From Oreohelix idahoensis (Eukaryota > Mollusca > Gastropoda > Stylommatophora > Oreohelicidae), in contig JAMPIV010000284.1 of NCBI GenBank assembly GCA_024509875.1, positions 62,001 through 126,000 on the forward strand: 64,000 nucleotides of DNA, read 5' to 3'. Made by a program: the position numbers and the translations under genes. This document shows positions 42,680 to 54,516 of this stretch, piece by piece (within the stretch, counting starts at the first letter, position 1; each line of letters opens with the position of its first letter). The notes below the pieces were generated by a model. The model saw only the letters and a program-made list of their open reading frames with translations. It did not search any database and was not told where the DNA came from.

Positions 42680-45084
42680 TGTCATGAAATATTCTAATCC
42701 ACATATATAAATTATTAGGTAAATATGAAGCCTAACAAATAAAATTAATAAAGAGAAGAGCAATGGTAAAATGACAGTGCTGTCACCAAGAATGTACTCG
42801 AAATCCCCCTTGTTTTCTGCTTCGTCTGCAAATTGTAACGCTTTCACGTTGATATAAAAGCTTACTGTATTATTACCCGCCTTCTTCAATGAAACGGGTG
42901 CTGCATTTCTAAGAAAAACATTGAGACGTACTGCGTAATGACCTAAATTAATCCTAACATTAATTATATTACGTTACCAAAACGAACGAACAGATGGACA
43001 AAAGGATAGCGAGAGGGGAGGGCTGAAAATCAGGAACGCATGCAACACGCGACGCGCGATATACAAATGCTGGCATCACGCGTGTAAGTCTACAAGCACT
43101 AACTTTTTTCAGACGGACAGTGATAAAATACACTACCCTTTCCCAGAGTTAGGTTTATAAATCATAACAAACTCTTATTAGAAAAGATAACATTAGATGG
43201 GTTTACGTTTGAACACATAACAGTACCCAGACAGCACATCTTCCAAACAGGAGGTAGAAGAAATTGCATATTTTGAACGCAGCCACGTAGCTCCTTTAAA
43301 TTAGTATTTTTGGGTTCCTTAGGGCTTGCTGACAAATAATATGTAAAAACGTTACGCAAATAGTCCAGGAATTAATAAATTATACCCAAAATAAAATATT
43401 GGGGGTGCCTGACAGCATAAAATCATTTCTGCTCATAAGATTTTTTTTTAACGTGTTTGAAAAAAATTTACGTTACAGAAATAGCCTACCATGTAAACTC
43501 CAAATTGATTGGAGCGCAACAAATGAAAGCCTAACCACGATTGGTCGGGCTATAAATACTATCTTGGTTGTTAGGGGAGACGGGAAAAGATAACATTTTT
43601 TTCAAACACTTGTCGAAACGTGGCTCATTGGCCAGTCTCGCTGATATACACACTTGGGAGCGTTAGTTCGAAACCACTTGTTTAAATACACTTGATAAAG
43701 CATCAGTGCGTTGAAGCCAGCTTATATTTGACTCAATAAAAGCCTGGAACATAGGCAGATGGAAGTTTGTGCCAGTTTGTGCCAGAATTCATTGCTAATC
43801 AACGTATCTGTGTTATTCGTATGAATTGTGGTAAGCTTGAACCATTTAATATCTTTTAATGAAAATTGAATGTGAATTGTTGATTTATGCCTGTATATAT
43901 ATGTGTAGTTCAGTGGCAAACGTGAGGTAAAGCCTAAAATGCTCCAGCCTGAACAGAGGGTGTCGGAGAGAAGTAAAACGGCATGGAATGGCCAAACAGT
44001 ACACTGACACCTGGATGATTGACTAGAAAGAAATAATGCTGGAAGTGCAGAGGCGTAGTAACCATTAAGAAGGGTAATACTGGAATAAAGTATTTCAAAT
44101 GAAGCTGACAGTTGGCCTAACGCTCTGAACTCAATGTTTGTGCTGTATTGTGATCAGTGTAAAAGAGAATATAAATTAGTTATGAAGTAGAAGGTACATC
44201 CTTCTTGATTTCAGGGACAGTGGTCTTGATGGTAGTGAGCAGCACCTAGTCAGAGATTTGCTGAATCCAGAGTCGGACAGCATACTCCTTGGTCCTTTTA
44301 GCTATCAGTGAGGTATCTCCAGAGCCCAGAAGAGAATTCGAGCAGAGGAGTCCTCTCCTGCCGCCATCACTCAAGATAAGCAGAGTTGGCCAGCTGAGCT
44401 CAACATTATGTCCCCTCATCTTGAAATAACTTTATAAAAATACCATTCAGAGGGGAATTTACTTGTCTTAAAATCAGGAACTGTGAACATCTCCAATACT
44501 GATCCCTAAAGACAAACTATTGAAGTCATGATGACAAATACCAACAGAGCTTGAACAAAACAAAACCAGTATTACCTCATTTTACTACTACACAACTGAC
44601 ACACATAGAACATTTGTACTAATATATGTCACTACAATATTCATATTAAATACATTCTGTACATAACTTGTAATTTAAATTGATTGTGATTCCTGGTTCC
44701 CTTGTAGTTGAATCAGGACACATATTCATTCATGCCAGTAATGAATACATATTGTTATTTGAAAGTTATCAGTGCCTCCTTTAAGATATTCTCATAGAGT
44801 GTTATATGTATGTGAGTGTCACAGTGTTGTCAAGAGTAGTGGATTAAATTAAATTGTTTATCTGTCTGTTGTTGTGACTTACACTTCACCATACTCATAC
44901 CCTAGACACATAACGTAGCATCACACTATTCCAGAATAATTCTGACTGAGATATATAGATATGTGGTAGCAAGTAAGGTTATCTATAATACACTACTCTT
45001 AATAGATATAGATACCTTCACAGCTGATCTCAGTCAGTACACTAAGTTCCCTATAAGTATTTATAACTTCCCACTTCACCACAT
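42680..45084 (+). repeat. 5' LTR
   Basis: TG...CA ended, about 2.4 kb, unusually long for gypsy. It begins tgtcatgaaatattctaatc. If transcription starts after the TATA box at 43,551, U3 is about 0.9 kb, R about 0.2 kb and U5 about 1.3 kb. Confidence 0.95.
43541..43740 (+). promoter_or_regulatory. LTR core promoter and polyadenylation signal
   Basis: A tataaata box at 43,551-43,558 follows an attggtcgg (reverse CCAAT-like) word. About 180 bp on, aataaa lies at 43,735-43,740, the expected layout for U3/R. The same pair recurs in the 3' LTR (tataaata 49,583-49,590; aataaa 49,767-49,772). Confidence 0.6.
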
Positions 45085-45112
45085 ATATTGGGGTCTCGCT
45101 CTTGGGATTTTG
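45085..45112 (+). promoter_or_regulatory. probable primer binding site
   Basis: Directly after the 5' LTR comes tatattggggtctcgctctt. The tggggtctcg part, starting with TGG, resembles tRNA-Pro-type sites (tgggggctcg...) with a few mismatches. The tRNA is therefore tentative. Confidence 0.5.
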
Positions 45113-45275
45113 AATCTTTAACTATTAAAAATATTGGGGGTAATTCACTTCAGGGAATATAAGAATTAAAAGGTATCCTTGGGTGGAATTAAATAAGGTT
45201 GAGCTCACGGTGCCTGTGTTGTCCATTAGAGATTGAATTGTTGGTTAGACATTGTATAAATTTACATAATAGACA

Positions 45276-46500
45276 ATGGCGGACCTGGCCAAATTTCGAT
45301 CTGCTGCGGTTCAGACTGCAAAAGAGTTAGGATTAGATGGGCAAGTTATGGTTGCCTATGTTACTACGGAATGTGACAAATTTATTGAACGCGAAGAAAG
45401 AAGGTTTGAAGCCGAAAGAAGGTTAGAGGCTGAAAGGGAAATTAAGAAGTTACAGTTTGAAGCTGAGGCTGAGACTAAGAGGTTGCAGATTGAGGCTGAG
45501 GCTAAGAAATTGGAGGCAGAAAGAGAAGACAAAAGATTAGCTGCAGAAGAGAAGAAATTGGCTGCAGAAAGGGAAGAGAAGAAATTAGCTGCAGAAAGGG
45601 AAGAGAGGAAATTAGCTGCAGAAAGGGAAGCAGAAGATAAAAGATTACAAAGGGAACATGAGTTACGACTAAGGGAGTTTGAGTTTCAAGGCCATGCTCC
45701 TGAAAATGGTGCCAGTCCCTTTGCCTCTGATGCTACGGTTACTCAAGGAGCCTCAATCTCAGCTATGAATTTTCATTTAGATCATTTTGTTGAGAAAGAC
45801 GATGATATTGAGAGCTATATAAATAGGTATGAGCTATTAGCTACCACGTATGGGTTAGAGAGAGAAAGGTGGAGCTTAAAGTTATCTCAGGGACTTCGGG
45901 GGGCAGCTTATGAAGTTTTTGCAAAAATGAGCAGAGGTGATCAGGAAAATTATGACATGCTAAAGCAGGCTCTTTTGTTAAGGTATGAAAAGAATGCAGA
46001 GTTTTACAGGAAAAAATTTAGGAATGCTAAACTACTGTCAGGTGAAACCTATCACCAGTTCTCTGCACGCATAGAGACATACTTGGAGAAATGGACTTCT
46101 CTGGGGAAAAACCCAAGATCTTAAGGAAATGGTCCTTATAGAGCAACTAAGAGAGTCCATGGCTCCAGACCTGAGAAAGTTTCTCATGGAACAAGGTGCA
46201 GAGAGGCTGGGTGAGTTGCTAAATGTTGCTGAAAGGTATCAAGCAGCTCAAGCAGAGGTAACAGGTAATAAAAAGAAACAGGTGGATAACTTTAGGGCAC
46301 CACAGAACTTTAATAAATTTGATCCTAGGGATCAAAATAAAGGTAAGCACCAATTTGATAGGCCACGGTATGAAAATAAAAATAAAGTCCCACAATTCGA
46401 TGAAAGGAAATATGATGAAAGAAAATCTTTCAACCAAGGAAAAAGGTGGTGTAAAAATTGTCAGATGGACAATCATGACACTGACCGGTGCAGAAGGAAA
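45276..46500 (+). pseudogene. gag of LTR element 1
   Basis: ATG at 45,276. The N-terminus is a long charged coiled coil (about residues 35-135; repeats such as EREEKKLAAEREERKLAAER). It is followed by a capsid-like region (YINRYELLATTYGLERERWS, LKQALLLRYEKNAEFYRKKF, ETYHQFSARIETYLEKW). A one-base shift at about 46,107 ends this frame at 46,124. The other frame carries on (LIEQLRESMAPDLRKFLMEQ) to a zinc knuckle WCKNCQMDNHDTDRC (Cx2Cx4Hx4C, 46,448-46,492). Gag assembles particles and packages RNA. Only the frame break harms it. Confidence 0.88.
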
Positions 46501-47334
46501 CCTGTGTATATGGCAACCCTTCAGGTCAGGTCGACCTCAAGACAGGAGGAGGATATTATGTTAGATACCACTCCAGAAGAGATGAGGAAGGCACAGGCTG
46601 GGGATAAAACACTCAAGCCTTGTTTCAGAAAATTGTCAACTTGTCATACAACTCCAGGCAAGGGAGATTTTTACATGAAAAACAAGTTGATGTATAGGAA
46701 GGACGGAACTAGATCCCATGGTCACGGACAGCTGGTTCTTCCAAAAAGATATAGGGCAGACTTAATAAGGAGCCTACATGTGAAACCAGATGGGGACCAT
46801 GAGAAGATAGGTACCATCATTCAAAAGGTGGCTCACAATTATTATTGGCCCAAAGCAAGATGGGACATTGAGAACTTTGTAGAAAGGTGTAGTATAGCAC
46901 ATGAGGGAACACCCACAAGTGGGAACATGGATCAGGACCTGGACACGCCATGGGGCAAAATCAGGCCTGACAATAAAAGGAGAAATAGATTTGATAAAGT
47001 GGACCAAATGGAATGGGAAGCCCCTTTTCACGGACAAGCTTCACTTAACTGTTTTACAATGGCCACTATGCGGAGAGTGCAAAAAGATGTCTTACCCCAG
47101 GATAAGCCGAAAATCCCTCAATCGGACTTAAACAAACTGGAGGAAGAGGATGTAGGGAGGAAATCTCTCATCAAGAATTTTAAGAGGGGAGAAAGCCCCA
47201 AAAGAAAAATTGGTAGCGGTCGTTTTGTGAATGATAATTCTGGGAGGAAAAATCATCACTATAAAGCTTCAAGTGGAAGAGACCATACCGGTGCATGGAC
47301 AAATAGGTCCACACAATTAAAGGTCCAGATGTAG
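46501..47334 (+). pseudogene. fused remnant: integrase zinc-binding part plus unknown segment
   Basis: The frame continues directly from the zinc knuckle with no aspartic protease. It reads TPEEMRKAQAGDKTLKP, YMKNKLMYRKDGT, LVLPKRYRADLIRSLHV and VAHNYYWPKARWDIENFVER then C, which is the HHCC zinc-binding domain at the start of gypsy integrase (second Cys lost). The DDE core should follow. Instead about 430 bp (46,890-47,320) encodes a basic, Lys/Arg-rich stretch with no recognised match, ending at a TAG. So protease and integrase core are both deleted, with the frame retained. Confidence 0.75.
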
Positions 47335-48119
47335 CTTTGTTAAGAACGTGGACTGATGAAAAGGCAGAGGAAAACATTACATCTTCATACCAATATGTGA
47401 ATGAGCTGACCACTCGGTTGAAAACTGGCTGGAAACTTGCCAATGAAAATTTGAAACAAGCCAGGAAGAAACATGCTGCCTATTATAACAGGAAGGCGAA
47501 AGACAGAAATTTGGCTGTGGGAGAGAAGGTACTGCTTCTTTTGCCCGGGAGTCAGAATAAGTTACAAATTGGATGGCAGGGTCCATATACAGTTCTAGAG
47601 AAGGTGTCTAGAACAAATTATAAGATAGATAAGAAGGGGAAAGAAAAAATCTATCATGTGAATCTCCTGAAGAAATATTTGGAAAGAGAACATCAGGAAG
47701 AGACACACTTGTTGACCTTGTCCATCGCCATGGAGATGAAAAAGGAACCACTTTCATCATTTGAATATCCATTACACCCCTGTGAGACAGCAGCACAGGT
47801 GAAAATCAGTACACATTTAACGAAAACTCAGAAAGAGAGAGTGCAACAGGTTCTAAAGAATCATGCAGAGGTGTTAACAGACCGACCAGGGCATACAAAC
47901 CTATTGGAATATGATATGAAACTCATAGACTCCACACCTGTCTGTATGAAACCATATTCGATTCCGTTTGCTAAGGAAAAAGCTTTGAAGGAAGAGATAG
48001 ACTATCTGTTGAAGGAAGGAATTATTTCGCACAGTGAGTCTTCGTATAGTTCCGGGGTTGTACTTTTAAGGAAGCCCTCTGGAGAACATAGACTCTGTAT
48101 AGATTACAGGAGACTGAAT
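47335..48119 (+). pseudogene. integrase C-terminus (GPY/F) followed by RT N-terminus
   Basis: One open frame. The first part is the integrase C-terminal region: ARKKHAAYYNRKAKDRNLAV, GEKVLLLLPGSQNKLQIGWQ, GPYTVLEKVSRTNYKI and HVNLLKKYL. From about 47,830 the RT N-terminal region begins: VLKNHAEVLTDRPGHTN, PYSIPFAKEKALKEEIDYLL, KEGIISHSESSYSSGVVLLR and LCIDYRRLN, ending in TGA at 48,120. So integrase sits upstream of RT in this element. The rest of RT, including the palm with YxDD, is missing. Confidence 0.9.
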
Positions 48120-48646
48120 TGACACGTAAAGGACATCCAGATCGCATTACATGGACTCCACAATGTGAAATGACTTACCAAGAATTGAAGGAAAAGCTCA
48201 CAAGTAAACCCATTTTGAAATTACCTGACTTAAGTCAAGAATTCATAGTAAGGACGGATGCAAGTAATATTGGGTTAGGTGCAACTTTACTACAGAAATC
48301 AGATGCATTGGATGGGGAATTAAGCCCAGTGGCATATGCTAGCAGAAAGTTGAATAAAGCTGAAATCAACTACTCAACTAGCGAAAAAGAATGTCTTGCA
48401 GTAATATGGGCAATAAAGAAATTCAATATTTATCTATATGGGAAGGCATTTAAGTTGCAAACTGACCACAAACCTTTATCGTTTTTAGCACAGGCTAAGC
48501 ATGAGAACTCTAGGTTACTCCGATGGTCTTTGCTTCTGGCTCCATATAATTTTAGCATTGAATATATATCTGGAAAAACCAATCTGGGAGCGGATTTTTT
48601 AAGCCGCCATCCGTGTGATGAGAATCACCGTAAACCCCAGAAATAA
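48119..48646 (+). pseudogene. RT thumb end and RNase H of LTR element 1
   Basis: Begins LTRKGHPDRITWTPQCEMTY, which in gypsy elements lies after the RT thumb. It then gives the RNase H core: LPDLSQEFIVRTDASNIGLG (Asp), AEINYSTSEKECLAVIWAIK (Glu), FKLQTDHKPLSFLAQ (Asp), and a GKTNLGADFLSRH end. The three catalytic acids are in place, so RNase H looks whole. The junction CIDYRRLN | TRKGHPD removes about 200 residues, including motifs B-E of RT. Confidence 0.88.
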
Positions 48647-48700
48647 TAATAAATTTCTCTATGTGTATATAGAATAAAGGACTGACATATAATGTCTGTT

Positions 48701-48713
48701 TTAAGAGGGGAGG
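48701..48713 (+). promoter_or_regulatory. polypurine tract
   Basis: ttaagaggggagg abuts the 3' LTR start (tgtcat). This is the expected primer site for plus-strand DNA. Confidence 0.85.
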
Positions 48714-51115
48714 TGTCATGAAATATTCTAATCCACATATATAAATTATTAGGTAAATATGAAGCCTAACAAATAAAATTAATAAAGAGAAGAGCAATGG
48801 TAAAATGACAGTGCTGTCACCAAGAATGTACTCGAAATCCCCCTTGTTTTCTGCTTCGTCTGCAAATTGTAACGCTTTCACGTTGATATAAAAGCTTACT
48901 GTATTATTACCCGCCTTCTTCAATGAAACGGGTGCTGCATTTCTAAGAAAAACATTGAGACGTACTGCGTAATGACCTAAATTAATCCTAACATTAATTA
49001 TATTACGTTACCAAAACGAACGAACAGATGGACAAAAGGATAGCGAGAGGGGAGGGCTGAAAATCAGGAACGCATGCAACACGCGACGCGCGATATACAA
49101 ATGCTGGCATCACGCGTGTAAGTCTACAAGCACTAACTTTTTCAGACGGACAGTGATAAAATACACTACCCTTTCCCAGAGTTAGGTTTATAAATCATAA
49201 CAAACTCTTATTAGAAAAGATAACATTAGATGGGTTTACGTTTGAACACATAACAGTACCCAGACAGCACATCTTCCAAACAGGAGGTAGAAGAAATTGC
49301 ATATTTTGAACGCAGCCACGTAGCTCCTTTAAATTAGTATTTTTGGGTTCCTTAGGGCTTGCTGACAAATAATATGTAAAACGTTACGCAAATAGTCCAG
49401 GAATTAATAAATTATACCCAAAATAAAATATTGGGGGTGCCTGACAGCATAAAATCATTTCTGCTCATAAGATTTTTTTTTAACGTGTTTGAAAAAAATT
49501 TACGTTACAGAAATAGCCTACCATGTAAACTCCAAATTGATTGGAGCGCAACAAATGAAAGCCTAACCACGATTGGTCGGGCTATAAATACTATCTTGGT
49601 TGTTAGGGGAGACGGGAAAAGATAACATTTTTTTCAAACACTTGTCGAAACGTGGCTCATTGGCCAGTCTCGCTGATATACACACTTGGGAGCGTTAGTT
49701 CGAAACCACTTGTTTAAATACACTTGATAAAGCATCAGTGCGTTGAAGCCAGCTTATATTTGACTCAATAAAAGCCTGGAACATAGGCAGATGGAAGTTT
49801 GTGCCAGTTTGTGCCAGAATTCATTGCTAATCAACGTATCTGTGTTATTCGTATGAATTGTGGTAAGCTTGAACCATTTAATATCTTTTAATGAAAATTG
49901 AATGTGAATTGTTGATTTATGCCTGTATATATATGTGTAGTTCAGTGGCAAACGGGAGGTAAAGCCTAAAATGCTCCAGCCTGAACAGAGGGTGTCGGAG
50001 AGAAGTAAAACGGCATGGAATGGCCAAACAGTACACTGACACCTGGATGATTGACTAGAAAGAAATAATGCTGGAAGTGCAGAGGCGTAGTAACCATTAA
50101 GAAGGGTAATACTGGAATAAAGTATTTCAAATGAAGCTGACAGTTGGCCTAATGCTCTGAACTCAATGTTTGTGCTGTATTGTGATCAGTGTAAAAGAGA
50201 ATATAAATTAGTTATGAAGTAGAAGGTACATCCTTCTTGATTTCAGGGACAGTGGTCTTGATGGTAGTGAGCAGCACCTAGTCAGAGATTTGCTGAATCC
50301 AGTGTCGGACAGCATACTCCTTGGTCCTTTTAGCTATCAGTGAGGTATCTCCAGAGCCCAGAAGAGAATTCGAGCAGAGGAGTCCTCTCCTGCCGCCATC
50401 ACTCAAGATAAGCAGAGTTGGCCAGCTGAGCTCAACATTATGTCCCCTCATCTAGAAATAACTTTATAAAAATACCATTCAGAGGGGAATTTACTTGTCT
50501 TAAAATCAGGAACTGTGAACATCTCCAATACTGATCCCTAAAGACAAACTATTGAAGTCATGATGACAAATACCAACAGAGCTTGAACAAAACAAAACCA
50601 GTATTACCTCATTTTACTACTACACAACTGACACACATAGAACATTTGTACTAATATATGTCACTACAATATTCATATTAAATACATTCTGTACATAACT
50701 TGTAATTTAAATTGATTGTGATTCCTGGTTCCCTTGTAGTTGAATCAGGACACATATTCATTCATGCCAGTAATGAATACATATTGTTATTTGAAAGTTA
50801 TCAGTGCCTCCTTTAAGATATTCTCATAGAGTGTTATATGTATGTGAGTGTCACAGTGTTGTCAAGAGTAGTGGATTAAATTAAATTGTTTATCTGTCTG
50901 TTGTTGTGACTTACACTTCACCATACTCATACCCTAGACACATAACGTAGCATCACACTATTCCAGAATAATTCTGACTGAGATATATAGATATGTGGTA
51001 GCAAGTAAGGTTATCTATAATACACTACTCTTAATAGATATAGATACCTTCACAGCTGATCTCAGTCAGTACACTAAGTTCCCTATAAGTATTTATAACT
51101 TTCCACTTCACCACA
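48714..51115 (+). repeat. 3' LTR
   Basis: Near-identical to 42,680-45,084. Differences that I see are two single-base indels (a T run near 43,110; an A run near 43,350) and five substitutions, such as cgtgagg/cgggagg and catcttga/catctaga. Identity is therefore above 99.5 percent by eye. Confidence 0.95.
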
Positions 51116-51265
51116 GATTGTACATAACAATTGCCCTACTAATATGGTCATTCTTAGTTATCTCAAAAACTAGAGCTGTTAGAAAAAATCTGATTACATT
51201 TTTAGAATCAGCAACCCAAAATTACCCAAGAATAGCTATAAAATTTAAGGCACCAAAATGTGTGT

Positions 51266-51689
51266 ATACCAGTGTTACAGAAGTTTTTGATGCATGAGAA
51301 TTTCAACAAGAAAAAAAGTATAGAAAAACAGAAGACTCTGGTTGACAAAATTAAAGATGTAAGCTCATAATAAACAATGATCTAGACGAGGCTAAAGAGG
51401 GGCTTATCTTTGAATTTAAAACCGTAGGAAAAAACTATTTTAGAAAAGATGAAACAAAAACTGGAGCATTGAACATTAGAGAGGATTATGCACCGTCTGC
51501 AGTATACTTTTAAAACACATTACAAATCCTTACTAGTAAAACTTTAGTAAAAATTTGAGTTGTAAAACTTAGAGAAAAGAAGGGTACATAGGTTCTTACT
51601 AGAAAGCCTCAGAAAGGATTATAAAACTCAATAATCCGTAAAACGTTACAGGGGATTTAAAGCCCTTGGCGGTAAATGTGGAAAAAAAA
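51266..51689. other. interval after the DNA transposon
   Basis: AT-rich, with stray taaaactttag words related to the minisatellite that follows. No gene. Confidence 0.4.
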
Positions 51690-52320
51690 ACTACTAGAAA
51701 TCCTGATGGTAACACTTTCTTCTTCTTCTCTTCTTCCGTCCTTAGCCACCGACCGTCAAAGCAGTCAGTGGCCATTACGCCTAGTGGCGTCTTAGGGCAA
51801 CAGCAGATAGGTTTTCTTTGCCATTGTTTCCCATCACGCCTAGTGGCGTCTTTAGGGCAACGGCAAATGAACCCATTTGCTGTTGTTTCCGTAATCGAAG
51901 TGACTGGCAAACGGGTGATCAGCGGTAACACTTTAGATTGGTGTATAAAAGTCAGAGATCCTGATGATAACACGTTAGATTGGCGTATAAAAGCCAGAGA
52001 TCTTGATGGTAACACTTTAGATTGGTTTATAACAGTCAGAGATCCTGATGGTAACGCTTTAGATTGGTTTATAAAAGTCAGATATCCTGATAGTAACACT
52101 TTAGATTGGTGTATAAAAGTCAGAGATCCTGATTGTAACACTTTAGATTGGTGTATAAAAGTCAGAGATCCTGATGGTAACACTTTAGATTGGTGTATAA
52201 AAGTCAGAGATCCTGATGGTAACACTTCAGATTGGTTTATGAAAGTCAGAGATCATGATAGTTACACTTCATATTGTTTTATAAACTGTTAGAAATCAGG
52301 ATAGTAACACTTTAGATTGA
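51690..52320. repeat. 42-bp minisatellite, about 10 units, with an insert
   Basis: Unit ggtaacactttagattggtg plus tataaaagtcagagatcctgat, 42 bp, tandem at 51,930-52,320. A partial unit lies at 51,690-51,716. 42 is a multiple of three and lacks stops in two frames, so both strands appear open (51,599-52,292), but this is due to the repeat and not a gene. Confidence 0.9.
51717..51929 (-). mobile_element. SINE-like retroposon in the minisatellite
   Basis: About 213 bp interrupting the 42-bp array, flanked by ggtaacactt on both sides (also part of the unit). On the minus strand it ends in agaagagaagaagaagaaag, a (GAA)n tail like that of the 12.5- and 29.6-kb SINEs. The bodies differ. It contains a repeated tagtggcgtcttagggcaac / tagtggcgtctttagggcaa word. 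Confidence 0.5.
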
Positions 52321-53037
52321 CGTAGAAACTGCTAGCTGTAAAACTTACTGTAACGGAATTCTGGCTGAAAATAAAATCAGCGGTAGGCAACGCAGAAGCT
52401 GTGTGAATCTACTTTAGAAACACTGAACTTTCTAAAGATCTACTTCGGTAAAATCGTGTTTATATTTAGGTTTTACAGTATTTATAATTCATAATAAGTA
52501 CAGACTATGTGTAACTTTTATATCTGTCGGATCGTCTGCTTCCTGCTATTCCATCAGTAGAGCGGTTAAAATTCAAATTGAATGATATTGTACCGAAAGT
52601 TTACTTCAACCAAAAGATCATGTTGTTATCTTATTTATGGAGTTAACGAATAAAGTGAATTTTGATAAACCAGCACGTGAGTTTTTACGGGGAATGCGGC
52701 AAAAGTACCATTATAACAGGGATACCACGCTTTTAAATTCTTTTTGGAGTGGACGAGTCTGAAATATCCCAAATTTATAATCTTTATTTGTTTCTTCACC
52801 CGTTATCTAAATATCATCTAGCAAACATCCCCCTGTGATTTAGCGGTACATAGCAGTCGAACGGTTTCCGAACCCTGACGTAGGTCTAAGGATTCATTGA
52901 ATTCTCGACCTGACGAGATCAGACATTCTCTAATAACGACAATGAAAAACTTGTATGTTATTTATTATGTTACAAAACTATCCTCAGCAATGTTTTGCGG
53001 GATATTGTGCATTTCAGAAAGTCATCATGACAGTGGA
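52321..53037. other. interval without identified gene
   Basis: AT-rich, nothing supported. Confidence 0.4.
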
Positions 53038-53899
<862 letters not shown>

Positions 53900-53904
53900 T
53901 CATT

Positions 53905-54262
53905 CGTTCATTACCCTCCAGCTCCCCGAGCAGCACAGCCCATAAAAAAGCTTATGCAAAGTTCTCCTGTCACGTGCCACCAGCTCAAGGTCTTTCCATG
54001 CCTTTCTAATCTTTTTCTTGTCTGTCTCCAGTTCTCTTATCCATGTGTTCTTTTAGTCTATATATGCGTCTCTTACCCTGGGGATTCCAGAACAAGAACT
54101 ACCTTGTAATGCTATCAACAGGTTTCCTCTATGTATGTCCTATCCATCGCCAGCGTCTTCTTCTCATCTCTTGTTCCACTGGCACTTGTCTAGTTCTTGT
54201 CATCGTTTCCTTGTTGGTGACCTAGTCGTACCATTGCAATCTTTCTATTCTACTGTTTTGTT
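53905..54262 (-). pseudogene. LINE family B 3' fragment
   Basis: The minus strand carries the family B end with changes: VEQEMRRRRWRWIGHT, SITR-like and QGNPQGKRR..., and the tail near cgttcattaccctcc (53,902-53,916). It is more divergent than the copies at 27,009 and 15,635, with several stops. Confidence 0.75.
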
Positions 54263-54409
54263 AAGCAACAGCTGTACTGGGAATAACTCGTCAACAGCCT
54301 GTTCATGGCACACGAACGAAATGACGGTCATTTTGAAGAAGATTCAATCAGCCGACATTTAAGTTTGATAAAGCATTCCCCCGATTTTTTATTTTAAATT
54401 GGAGAGAAG

Positions 54410-54516
54410 ACAAGCGGATAGATTAGATAGATACAAAGATATTTATATAGCTAGACAGACAGACAGGCAGACCGATACATACATAGATAGAGAAATAAAA
54501 AGATAGATCGATAGAT
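54410..54516. repeat. GATA/GACA-rich simple repeat
   Basis: Imperfect gata and gaca units mixed over about 105 bp. Confidence 0.85.

Larger units (their letters stand above)
42680..51115 (+). mobile_element. Ty3/gypsy LTR retrotransposon (Gmr1-like order), non-autonomous, recent
   Basis: 8436 bp. Two LTRs of about 2.40 kb (42,680-45,084 and 48,714-51,115) start tgtcatgaaa and end cttcaccaca, with gattg duplicated at 42,675-42,679 and 51,116-51,120. By eye the LTRs differ at only about seven positions. The interior holds gag, an integrase zinc-finger piece, the integrase C-terminal GPY/F domain, the RT N-terminus and RNase H. Protease, the integrase catalytic core and the RT palm are deleted. 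So the order IN-RT-RH is visible although the enzymes are not functional. The insertion lies in the DNA transposon at 40,463-51,265. Confidence 0.92.
40463..51265 (+). mobile_element. unclassified DNA transposon, split by an LTR element
   Basis: The left region (40,463-40,570) and the right region (51,157-51,265, read in reverse complement) share, in the same order, a ttttggtgcc..aa.atttta stretch and a near-exact agctctagtttttgagata block (40,550-40,568 versus 51,158-51,176). This suggests long imperfect inverted ends. Between them lies a plus-strand protein gene (40,871-42,562). The LTR retrotransposon at 42,680-51,115 sits inside and leaves a 5-bp duplication. Without it the element would be about 2.4 kb. 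Exact termini and target duplication were not resolved. Confidence 0.6.

Noticed and set aside
42671..42889. Minus-strand 72-codon frame, repeated near 48.7 kb
   Set aside because: Both lie at the start of the LTRs; duplicated because LTRs are duplicates. No domain.
51599..52292. 208-codon open frames on both strands
   Set aside because: 42-bp repeat keeps frame by its length, and a SINE lies in the middle. Not a gene.
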